From assembly GCA_903907185.1 (NCBI GenBank), contig CAIVND010000208.1:1-21442 (forward strand): a stretch of 21,442 nucleotides of DNA. The letters are read 5' to 3'. Origin of the DNA: an uncultured Acidimicrobiaceae bacterium (GTDB taxonomy: Bacteria > Actinomycetota > Acidimicrobiia > Acidimicrobiales > Bog-793). Position numbers and translations under genes: made by a program. Each line of letters begins with the position of its first letter. The stretch's first letter is position 1. The notes beneath the pieces were generated by a model. It worked only from the letters and a program-made list of their open reading frames with translations. It was not told the DNA's origin and did no database searches. Of the stretch, positions 7,614 to 14,215 are shown piece after piece.

Positions 7614-8029
7614 GAGAGCTTCTCGAAACCTCGCCCGTTGAGTACCCACGCAACTGGGTACCTCAGGCAAGCTTTGACGATCTCCTGCTGCGTTCGGACC
7701 GCGATGCGATCCACCTTCACCCGGCGATTCATCATCTGCACCACCGGTGGGATATGGGTTCGTCGAGAACGAACTCGGGAACCGGAAAAGGACCAAAGGC
7801 AATACTCCTCAAAATCATCGCTCGAATCATCAACTCGTCGATGGACCGATATTTCACTGAGGAACAGGAGTTTCGTGTCGCGATTGCACAGTCGATCGAT
7901 GCGCTCGCCTATCGCATCGATGAGGTTGCTGGATCTGATGAACGCGAGCTTCTCGACACAATCCGAACTGACCTCCTCTCACTCTCAAAGTATGTCGATG
8001 AGAGCATCGATCAACTCAAAGATCGCTGA
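7556..8029 (+). CDS. Small helical protein in glycosyltransferase operon, unknown function
   Basis: I do not recognise this 157-residue protein. ATG 7556 is chosen because AGGAGG at 7543-7548 sits 7 bases before it, although both lie inside the preceding glycosyltransferase gene (58-base overlap). A longer frame from 7457 would only add out-of-frame glycosyltransferase sequence. It has a predicted helical N-terminus (IVERLRELLE), a His-rich patch (about residues 56-63), a basic stretch with an amphipathic helix (about 77-94) and a C-terminal helix rich in acidic heptads (about 100-157). Similar segments often precede methyltransferase or glycosyltransferase domains in actinobacterial polysaccharide clusters and may dock to the membrane or to other enzymes; this is recall, not a search result. 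The next gene starts 12 bases downstream, implying co-translation in one complex or pathway. Confidence 0.72.
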   Translation: MDDLPGEINLDASIIVERLRELLETSPVEYPRNWVPQASFDDLLLRSDRDAIHLHPAIHHLHHRWDMGSSRTNSGTGKGPKAILLKIIARIINSSMDRYFTEEQEFRVAIAQSIDALAYRIDEVAGSDERELLDTIRTDLLSLSKYVDESIDQLKDR

Positions 8030-8041
8030 TTTCCCAGGGAA

Positions 8042-9289
8042 ATGGTCACCTCGCGCCTACGCGGCCGTGTCGCGATCATCACCTCGTTTTGGGGAGAGAC
8101 CGAGTCTGAACGGATTGCCATTGTCCGTCAGGTAGCAGGCGCACTCGCACTTCAATTTGAAGTTGATGTGCTCTACCTCAATGATCGAGCGGAACAACGA
8201 AGCAGTGGGTTCGATAGCGTCTTTGCTCTCCACACCTTTCCACTCAACCGGCCCCAATCTGACCAACGGTCTCTTTTGCGGCTCGCTCTATCGCCTAAGG
8301 GCCAGTCAACCGAACTCCCTGACTACCTACAAACGTTGCTGGACGATCAGGTGGAGCAGATCGGATCGGTCAATGAGCAGATCGACCTGCTCAATCCCGA
8401 CGCAGTCATCCTCTGTGGAGAGCTCCATCCCTACGACCTTGACCGGATTCGGGGAGAGCAGAACCGTCGGATCGTTTTTTTACCGATGAGCGAAATGATG
8501 ACCGATCTCGAAGAAAACGCAGCACAAAAGATTGCCGCGTTTGCCGACCAGATCATCGTCACTCACCCAGGAGAAGAACGGGTTTTCAACGATCTCCCTC
8601 GAGCGCACTCTCCAAGGGTCGCTTCTCTCGATCTTGCACTCTCCATTAACCGAGCGGCAACAGCTGACACGCTCTTCGGCGTTCGTTTCTTCCAACCGTT
8701 TGTGCTGCTTATTCGAAACTTTCCACCAGGAGGGGCGCAGTTCGATCATGACATCACTCACGAAATCATTACCGCTGTCGCCGGAAGAGTAACTCGATCT
8801 GACCTCCCAGAGGAGAGCTGGCGGTTCACCGACGACGAGATTCCCGATGAGCTTCCAATATCAGTTGCCGAGGTCGACGGCGAGAGTTGGATTCTCGCAG
8901 ACAACGTCAATATGTTGCCGCTTCCGGTCAATCCTTCGCGGGTCAACCTTTGGCGCCTGATGGCCCATGCACTTTTTACCATCGACCTTCGACCCACCCA
9001 GACCTTTGGGCGCGAGACGATTGAGTCGCTGATGTTTGACACCCCGGTCATCGTTCCGGACGGCTCAGCAGCAATGGAACACGCAAGAAAGGCAAACGCT
9101 GGACTTTGGTTCCGCAATAACGGCGAGCTACTTGACTGTGTTCGTATCATGACAGACCGCTCGATTCGCGATCGCTTTGCCCGAAATGGTCGGGACTATG
9201 TCAATAAACACCATCAAGATATGGACGGGTTTGTTGAGAGGATCTGTGAACTCGTTTTGCCGAGAGCTGAGGATCAGCGGGCGAGCTGA
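8042..9289 (+). CDS. GT-B fold glycosyltransferase (family 4-like)
   Basis: The 415-residue protein opens with a Rossmann-like strand (GRVAIITSFWGETESERIA), as in GT-B enzymes, and ends with the family 4-type donor site E325-TIESLMFDTPVIV-PDGSAAME346 followed by a helix-rich tail (RDRFARNGRDYV). In GT4 enzymes the first of these glutamates and the G-x-P stretch contact the nucleotide sugar; here G is D333. The middle part is divergent. It should add a sugar during surface-glycan synthesis together with the GT2 enzyme upstream. ATG 8042 follows the previous stop by 12 bases; AGGGA is almost adjacent, so initiation probably depends on coupling. Its 3' end overlaps the convergent DUF501-Ppx gene by 16 bases. 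One TTA codon is present. Confidence 0.75.
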   Translation: MVTSRLRGRVAIITSFWGETESERIAIVRQVAGALALQFEVDVLYLNDRAEQRSSGFDSVFALHTFPLNRPQSDQRSLLRLALSPKGQSTELPDYLQTLLDDQVEQIGSVNEQIDLLNPDAVILCGELHPYDLDRIRGEQNRRIVFLPMSEMMTDLEENAAQKIAAFADQIIVTHPGEERVFNDLPRAHSPRVASLDLALSINRAATADTLFGVRFFQPFVLLIRNFPPGGAQFDHDITHEIITAVAGRVTRSDLPEESWRFTDDEIPDELPISVAEVDGESWILADNVNMLPLPVNPSRVNLWRLMAHALFTIDLRPTQTFGRETIESLMFDTPVIVPDGSAAMEHARKANAGLWFRNNGELLDCVRIMTDRSIRDRFARNGRDYVNKHHQDMDGFVERICELVLPRAEDQRAS

Positions 9290-10668
9290 CTCGATGCAAG
9301 TCCATCGAGAATGTCACTTTCGGAGTAGATCATCTCGTCGAAACCGAATCGATCAAATACCTGCTGAACGATTAGGAGCCCCCCCACGATGACATCCGCT
9401 CTTGCGGTCTCGATTCCCGGCAGGGCTCGTCGACGATCGGCGCTCATCGAGCTTAAGAGGTCGAACTCATCATCGACAAAGGCCTTTGTGATTTTTACGT
9501 GATGTGTTTTCGATCCCTCATACTCGCTGAGTCCGAGCGATCTCGTAGCGAGTGTCGCCACGGTGCCCGCTACACCGACAAGTGAATGCGGCGAACTGAG
9601 TGATGGCTGCGCGATCCGTAGCTCTGCGATCATCTTGGTTACCACCGAGCGAGCAGCCGTGATCTGCTCCTGACTCGGCGGATCACCTTGGAAAAACCGC
9701 TCCGTCAGGCGGACGCAGCCAATATCGAGCGAGGCAACACTCGAGATCGACCCCTCATTATCACTCGATCCGGCAGCAAACTCTGTCGATCCACCGCCGA
9801 TGTCGACAACTAGATAAGCGCCCACGTGGTGGTCCAGTCCCGCAGTTGCACCGAGGTAAGAGAGTGTTCCCTCTTCCACACCGTGAAGAAGTTCAAGTTC
9901 GAATCCGAGCACTTCTCTTGCGCTCGAGAACAGCTCCTCGCGATTGAGGGCATCGCGAGCGGCCGATGTCGCTGTTGCGCGAGCCGACACCACGCCATGG
10001 CGGTCGAGAATCTCTCGATAAGCGCGAAGAGCAGCGATCGTGCGCTCGATCGCGGCCGGGAGAAGATGACCAGTCTGATCAACACCCTCACCGAGGCGCG
10101 TGATGACCATCCGGCGTTCGAGTACCTCACCATTGCTGTCGAGCACGAGGAGCCGTGTCGAATTTGTCCCACAGTCGATTGCGCCAACTGCACCCGTGAT
10201 CTGTTCACGAATCTGCTGAACCACGTAACGACCAACCGGATCACCGGTACCGGCCAGATACGCGGCAACGTGCGCGTGAAGGCATTTGAGTCCTCGTCTC
10301 GTTCCACCTACCCCACCAGAGGGTCGAGGCCCCTGGTAGTCACTGTTAATCAGACCATCGCGTTCGCCGGCATAGCGTTCGTGAGTCGTCGAAATAATGT
10401 TGGGATCAAAATGCGCCTCGATCCTTCGAACCCCTCCGGAGGACTCAAGACGACCAACGGCCTCTTGAATCTCTTTACCAACAAGCCAGTAGCGCGTCGG
10501 CATCGGCGTGCCGTCATGGAGAAATGGTGCATTGCGGATCACCACTGGATCGCCGGACCGGTCTCGTACTACAACCGAAAAATCACCCGAGGGTGCCCGT
10601 CCGATGAGCTCGGCGACTCGCGCAATCTCGCCCGGAGAGGCTGACTCATTCGCGTGATGGTTAGCCAT
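9274..10668 (-). CDS. DUF501-Ppx/GppA fusion (exopolyphosphatase-type)
   Basis: One uninterrupted 464-residue frame joins two domains. Residues 1-150 are DUF501, with the signature region GGTRRGLKCLHAHVAAYLAG and DPVGRYV (about 121-149). Residues about 158-464 are a Ppx/GppA domain with phosphate-binding loops GAIDCGTNSTRLLV (162-175) and DIGGGSTE (289-296), plus GVAGTVATLA. Ppx/GppA enzymes hydrolyse polyphosphate or pppGpp in the cytoplasm; which one cannot be told from sequence. In mycobacteria and many actinobacteria DUF501 and ppx are neighbouring separate genes downstream of eno and ftsB, so this is a fusion of usual partners. ATG 10668 lies 5 bases after the upstream MobA-like stop with only a weak AGGGAT, suggesting coupling. 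No stop or frameshift occurs at the junction. Confidence 0.88.
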   Translation of the reverse strand: MANHHANESASPGEIARVAELIGRAPSGDFSVVVRDRSGDPVVIRNAPFLHDGTPMPTRYWLVGKEIQEAVGRLESSGGVRRIEAHFDPNIISTTHERYAGERDGLINSDYQGPRPSGGVGGTRRGLKCLHAHVAAYLAGTGDPVGRYVVQQIREQITGAVGAIDCGTNSTRLLVLDSNGEVLERRMVITRLGEGVDQTGHLLPAAIERTIAALRAYREILDRHGVVSARATATSAARDALNREELFSSAREVLGFELELLHGVEEGTLSYLGATAGLDHHVGAYLVVDIGGGSTEFAAGSSDNEGSISSVASLDIGCVRLTERFFQGDPPSQEQITAARSVVTKMIAELRIAQPSLSSPHSLVGVAGTVATLATRSLGLSEYEGSKTHHVKITKAFVDDEFDLLSSMSADRRRALPGIETARADVIVGGLLIVQQVFDRFGFDEMIYSESDILDGLASSQLAR

Positions 10669-10673
10669 TTATT

Positions 10674-11198
10674 TCAACGCTGATCCCTGTCAACAATCTC
10701 GGAGACCTCAAGCTCGCGAAGGAGTCCGATCTTTCCGCTGAGCGTTGCCACAATCGCCCCATCAAGTGGCAGGAGCGGCCAGACATCGGCTTCGATCCGA
10801 AAGAGCCCAGTATTTCGACCGATCGCCGTCGCAACGACCAACGGTCCAAGATCGCTCGCCCCGAGCCGACGCCAGGTCGCCGCGTCGATGACAACATCGG
10901 TACCGGGAAGCGGAGGGTCGAGCGTCGCCAAGATGATGGTCTCGACACCCTCTCGAGTGCACCAGTCGACAGCCGAGCGCAGAGCCGAGGCCTGGCTTCC
11001 ACCCTCGTCGAGAAGAACGGTGACACCCTCAGGAAGATGGTTGACACGATCAATAGTGTCAACGACGACAATTACCTCATCAAGGCCAGCCCCGAGGGCA
11101 ACACGGGTAAGCACTTCAGAGCGAGCTTGAGACGGCCGACCTGACCTGTTCACTCGAGGTTCTGGACCGAACGCGAGGATGACTCCGGCTACGTTCAC
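10674..11198 (-). CDS. MobA-like nucleotidyltransferase-fold protein, degenerate
   Basis: The 174-residue protein resembles the GT-A nucleotidyltransferases MobA, MocA and CofC, which join GTP or CTP to a phosphorylated cofactor. Visible marks are the first strand VAGVILA, the segment GSQASALRSAVDW and the metal-site region LATLDPPLPGTD. The nucleotide-binding loop LAGGxSxRMGxxK reads LAFGPEPRVNRSGRP: one glycine, the serine, the MG pair and the lysine are altered. It may bind a different nucleotide or be a non-catalytic relative. Start is GTG 11196-11198, preceded by TACAAT 6 bases upstream and no Shine-Dalgarno sequence, so probably leaderless. It is followed by the DUF501-Ppx gene after 5 bases, likely the same transcript. 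No molybdopterin or F420 genes are nearby to hint at a substrate. Confidence 0.65.
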   Translation of the reverse strand: MNVAGVILAFGPEPRVNRSGRPSQARSEVLTRVALGAGLDEVIVVVDTIDRVNHLPEGVTVLLDEGGSQASALRSAVDWCTREGVETIILATLDPPLPGTDVVIDAATWRRLGASDLGPLVVATAIGRNTGLFRIEADVWPLLPLDGAIVATLSGKIGLLRELEVSEIVDRDQR

Positions 11199-11204
11199 CT
11201 AGAA

Positions 11205-11210
11205 ATTGTA
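11205..11210 (-). promoter_or_regulatory. -10 hexamer for the MobA-like/DUF501-Ppx transcript
   Basis: On the minus strand TACAAT (5 of 6 to TATAAT) ends 6 bases before the GTG start of the MobA-like gene, where no ribosome binding site is seen. This spacing puts the transcript start at the start codon. No -35 resembling TTGACA is found 16-18 bases upstream, which is common in actinobacterial promoters. Confidence 0.55.
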
Positions 11211-11273
11211 CCGGCAACGGAACGCCTCGGAGGCCTGTGCGCGGCGCCTGTTGCTCTGGCCTGCCACCCCTCG

Positions 11274-11302
11274 TTGCCAGTTCGCTGCGACCCCGCTAGC
11301 GT
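11274..11302 (+). promoter_or_regulatory. Candidate promoter of the Rpf-like gene
   Basis: TTGCCA (11274-11279), 17 bases, TAGCGT (11297-11302), in the 131-base divergent gap 11199-11329. Transcription would start near 11309, giving a leader of about 20 bases before GTG 11330. The -10 is a weak match. Confidence 0.3.
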
Positions 11303-11329
11303 CTCCTCAGGGCAAGGCCCGATTCCTTC

Positions 11330-12355
11330 GTGACCGACCTGCCCGTTACCTATATGGACGTATCCCCCTCTCTCCATCACGAGACAAGATCTCGCGGCAC
11401 GAACCTTGCGGTGGCGATGTTTGCTCTGACGTTTGTGCTCACTAGCGCACCATTGTCCACCGCACATTCCTCGGCTTCGGGGATCACCGACTTGAAGGCA
11501 AAAGCACAGGCGATTGCCGCACAGATCACCGAAGACAACGCTCGGCTTGCACCAATTAGTGCGACCTACCTTGCGCAGGCAGGACAGTACTCAGCGAACC
11601 GAGCACTTGCAGCCAGCACAAGGATCAAGATCCACCATGTCGAGCGGCTCATCGCTCGCGATCGTGGGCGCGTTCAACAGGCGCTCGTAAGCGCCTACGT
11701 ATCGGGAGGAGTCGACAATTCTGCCATCTTGAACTGGTCTTCCAACCCCGATCGACAGATTTCAAGCTCCACGTACCTCAAGGTGGCTACCGGTCAACTC
11801 GATCAAGCGACAGAACAGTTCATTGGTGACCAGCACAATCTCACGATCTCGCTCAACCTCGAACAGAGCGCCGCGGCGAACGAAGCCATCGCTCTCAGCG
11901 CGACGGCTGTTGCACGCGACCAAGTCCTTGCCACCGTTAAGGCCGAGCAGGCACTGTACAACTCGACGGACTCCCGGCTCAACGCCCTTGTTGCCGCGGC
12001 CGCTGCTGCGGCTGCGGCCGCTGCTGCGGCAAGAGCAAGGCTCGCTGCTGGTCCGCCCTCAAGCGGAGGAATCTCAAGCGTAAGCATTGGCGGACCCGCG
12101 CCAACGACCTTGGCGGGCAGCTTTGCAGCGATCCGTAACTGTGAGTCGAGCGGGGACTACTCACTTAACACGGGGAACGGCTACTACGGCGCCTACCAAT
12201 TCTCGTCGTCGACCTGGATCGGTCTTGGGGAGAGCGGTTTGGCGAGCGCGGCCCCGTCCCAGACTCAAGATGCGGCCGCATATCGTCTCTACCAACGTTC
12301 GGGCAATTCATTTGCACCTTGGCCCACCTGCGCTGCGATCGCCAGTCTGCTCTAA
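11330..12355 (+). CDS. Secreted Rpf-type (transglycosylase-like) cell-wall enzyme
   Basis: The last 80 residues form a resuscitation-promoting-factor domain: IRNCESSGDYSLNTGNGYYG, AYQFSSSTW and PWPTC. E272 matches the catalytic glutamate, and C271 with C334 matches the conserved disulphide. Rpf enzymes cleave peptidoglycan glycan strands and stimulate growth or revival of dormant actinobacteria. A signal peptide covers about 1-45 (hydrophobic 26-40, STA site). Residues about 50-215 are coiled-coil-like, beginning LKAKAQAIAAQITED and including VSAYVSGG, closely like the N-terminal module of the NlpC/P60 protein at 3501. An Ala run follows, encoded by a duplicated 18-base unit, then a short linker. 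GTG 11330 is the first start in frame; ATG 11354 is possible and would leave a normal-length signal peptide. It lies between minus-strand genes, ending 27 bases from the ftsB stop. Confidence 0.85.
   Translation: MTDLPVTYMDVSPSLHHETRSRGTNLAVAMFALTFVLTSAPLSTAHSSASGITDLKAKAQAIAAQITEDNARLAPISATYLAQAGQYSANRALAASTRIKIHHVERLIARDRGRVQQALVSAYVSGGVDNSAILNWSSNPDRQISSSTYLKVATGQLDQATEQFIGDQHNLTISLNLEQSAAANEAIALSATAVARDQVLATVKAEQALYNSTDSRLNALVAAAAAAAAAAAAARARLAAGPPSSGGISSVSIGGPAPTTLAGSFAAIRNCESSGDYSLNTGNGYYGAYQFSSSTWIGLGESGLASAAPSQTQDAAAYRLYQRSGNSFAPWPTCAAIASLL
11996..12031 (+). repeat. 18-base tandem duplication in the Ala linker
   Basis: Two copies of GCGGCCGCTGCTGCGGCT (11996-12013 and 12014-12031) differ only at the last base. 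Each unit is 18 bases, so copy-number change keeps frame and would lengthen or shorten the polyalanine linker of the Rpf-like protein by six residues. Confidence 0.9.
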
Positions 12356-12382
12356 GGTCTCTCGCTCAGCTGAAGAGTTGAG

Positions 12383-12823
12383 TCAACGCCAAAACTCAAG
12401 CCGATGGACCACTCGGGAGAGGAGCGAACCCGATGGCTGACTTGGCGAGCTCACCGATGTCGACGCAGTTGGACTGGCCGCGGTTGGACCAATGTCTGAG
12501 AGCGGAACAGCCCCGGCACCGAGTGAGTTCGTGCTGCCCTTCGAACCTGCCGCCGGAAGAATCACATAGGAACGTTGGCCGGGCTTGACGAGACCGTACT
12601 CTTCATGAGCGATTGAGGCGATCCTCGATGACTTTGAGAGCGATGAGATATCCGAATTGAGTGCAACATTGTGGCTCCGTACTGTGCTGAGCTCGGAGGC
12701 CACCTGTGAGATCTGTGATCGTTGATTCAACAGTGTGTGAAGTGGGAACTCCAACGCAAGTAGCGCGATAGAGCCAAAAAAGGCCGCCACGAATATCTGC
12801 CGAGCGCGGCTGAGTTCAAGCAT
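12383..12823 (-). CDS. ftsB: FtsB/DivIC-family septum formation initiator
   Basis: FtsB/DivIC proteins are single-pass divisome parts that, with FtsL and FtsQ, trigger septal peptidoglycan synthesis. This 146-residue form has one transmembrane helix (FVAAFFGSIALLALEFPL, about 10-28), a periplasmic-side coiled coil (about 30-70, LLNQRSQISQVASELSTVRS) and the family segment IASIAHEEYGLVKPGQRSYVI, then a Ser/Thr/Pro-rich tail of about 50 residues. I chose ATG 12823, two bases after the enolase stop, with GGAGG about 12 bases upstream inside eno. A longer reading to 12880 would overlap eno by 55 bases and add a basic, unlikely N-terminus. Its place after eno matches the mycobacterial order (Rv1023-Rv1024). 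The acidic-poor tail has no recognised domain. Confidence 0.85.
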   Translation of the reverse strand: MLELSRARQIFVAAFFGSIALLALEFPLHTLLNQRSQISQVASELSTVRSHNVALNSDISSLSKSSRIASIAHEEYGLVKPGQRSYVILPAAGSKGSTNSLGAGAVPLSDIGPTAASPTASTSVSSPSQPSGSLLSRVVHRLEFWR

Positions 12824-12825
12824 GT

Positions 12826-14124
12826 TTAGTGCGAGCCTCCGGTGGGCAACCCGCGCGCAAACGCGGAGGCTCCTGGCCAAAAGGCGCTTTCGCCGAGCTC
12901 TGCTTCAATGCGGAGCAGCTGGTTGTATTTTGCAACGCGATCTGAGCGAGCAGGTGCCCCCGTCTTGATCTGCCCACAGTTCGTTGCCACTGCGAGATCG
13001 GCGATCGTTGTGTCCTCGCTCTCACCAGACCGATGAGACATCACCGATCGATAGGAGGACCGCGTCGCGAGGGCGACCGTCGCGAGGGTCTCGGTCAAGG
13101 TTCCAATCTGGTTAACTTTGACGAGGACGGCATTCGCCGTTGCCTGGTCGATACCTCGTTGGAGCCGGTTGACGTTCGTCACGAACAAGTCATCACCGAC
13201 CAGCTGCACACGATCACCGATGGCCTTAGTGAGAAGTGCCCAGCCCTCCCAGTCCTCCTCGGACATCCCATCTTCGATGGAGATGACGGGGTATCGCGCT
13301 GAGATATCAGCCCAGTAGTCGACCAACTCTTGAGAGCTCACGGTTCGATTCTCTCCAGCAAGGACATAGGAACCATCACGGTAGAACTCCGTTGATGCAG
13401 GATCGAGGGCGATAGCAATCTCAGAACCGGGAACATGACCGGCTGCTTCGATGGCCTCAACCAAGACCGAGAGTGCCTCCTCATTTGATTTGAGGTTTGG
13501 CGCGAACCCTCCTTCATCTCCGACCGCTGTACCGAGGCCTCGACTCCGGAGGACTCCCGCGAGGGTGTGGTAGATCTCTGACCCCCAACGCAGAGCCTCG
13601 CGAAAAGAGGGTGCTCCGTGAGGAACAATCATGAACTCTTGAAAGTCAATGTTGTTGTCCGCATGAACTCCACCGTTAAGAACGTTCATCATGGGCACGG
13701 GCAACACGTGAGCTCCGACGCCGCCAACGTATCGAAAGAGGCTAAGACCAAGTTCGTCCGCTACCGCTTTTGCAGCAGCCAACGAGACCCCCAAGATGGC
13801 ATTTGCGCCAAGTTTGGATTTATTCAACGTTCCGTCGAGGTCGATGAGCGTGAGATCTACAGCACGTTGGTCCTCGGCATCAAGACCTTGCAGCGCCGCC
13901 GCGATCGTAGTGTTGACGTTCGCAACTGCCTGCAGAACGCCCTTGCCTCCGTAGCGATCTCCACCATCTCGGAGCTCCGTTGCCTCGAATGATCCCGTCG
14001 AAGCACCTGAGGGCACAATGGCTCGGCCCTCTGCTCCAGAGTCGAGGAGGCAGGTGACCTCAACCGTCGGATTGCCTCGAGAATCAAGTACCTCATGTGC
14101 ACTGAGCTTGAGAATCCCACTCAC
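12826..14124 (-). CDS. eno: Enolase
   Basis: Enolase converts 2-phosphoglycerate to phosphoenolpyruvate in the cytoplasm, with two Mg2+ ions. The 432 residues match the family length, and all the hallmark blocks are present in order: LDSRGNPTVEV, the substrate loop GASTG, FQEFMIVPHGA, GDEGGFAPNL, the metal ligands in IALDPAS, SIEDGMSEEDW and LVGDDLFVTN, the catalytic lysine in LVKVNQIGT, SHRSGESED and the C-terminal KTGAPARSDR. Start is GTG 14122-14124 with GAGGAG about 9 bases upstream. The 91-base gap to the mazG stop (14125-14215) is long enough for its own promoter, but I see no clear -35/-10 pair there. FtsB follows after two bases, so the two are co-transcribed. Nothing unusual is seen. 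Confidence 0.97.
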   Translation of the reverse strand: MSGILKLSAHEVLDSRGNPTVEVTCLLDSGAEGRAIVPSGASTGSFEATELRDGGDRYGGKGVLQAVANVNTTIAAALQGLDAEDQRAVDLTLIDLDGTLNKSKLGANAILGVSLAAAKAVADELGLSLFRYVGGVGAHVLPVPMMNVLNGGVHADNNIDFQEFMIVPHGAPSFREALRWGSEIYHTLAGVLRSRGLGTAVGDEGGFAPNLKSNEEALSVLVEAIEAAGHVPGSEIAIALDPASTEFYRDGSYVLAGENRTVSSQELVDYWADISARYPVISIEDGMSEEDWEGWALLTKAIGDRVQLVGDDLFVTNVNRLQRGIDQATANAVLVKVNQIGTLTETLATVALATRSSYRSVMSHRSGESEDTTIADLAVATNCGQIKTGAPARSDRVAKYNQLLRIEAELGESAFWPGASAFARGLPTGGSH

Positions 14125-14215
14125 TGGTTGTTACTCCTCGTCCTCGCGTGCAGGTTCCGCACAACTAGCCTCCGAAGTTAGCAAAGGCAGCAAAAATATT
14201 GGTGTCGGTGAGAGA

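Noticed and set aside
7457..8029. Longer start at 7457 for the small helical protein
   Set aside because: The extra 33 residues are an out-of-frame reading of the glycosyltransferase gene; the strong ribosome binding site points to 7556.
9826..10644. Plus-strand 272-residue open frame opposite DUF501-Ppx
   Set aside because: It lies wholly antisense to a gene with clear conserved motifs and shows no motif of its own.
3501..12355. c-di-AMP (ydaO) riboswitch before the NlpC/P60 or Rpf-like genes
   Set aside because: This riboswitch often controls such genes in actinobacteria, but the upstream gaps are short and I see none of its conserved blocks.
12383..12880. Longer start for ftsB at 12880
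   Set aside because: It would overlap enolase by 55 bases and add a basic N-terminus before the membrane helix; ATG 12823 directly follows the enolase stop.
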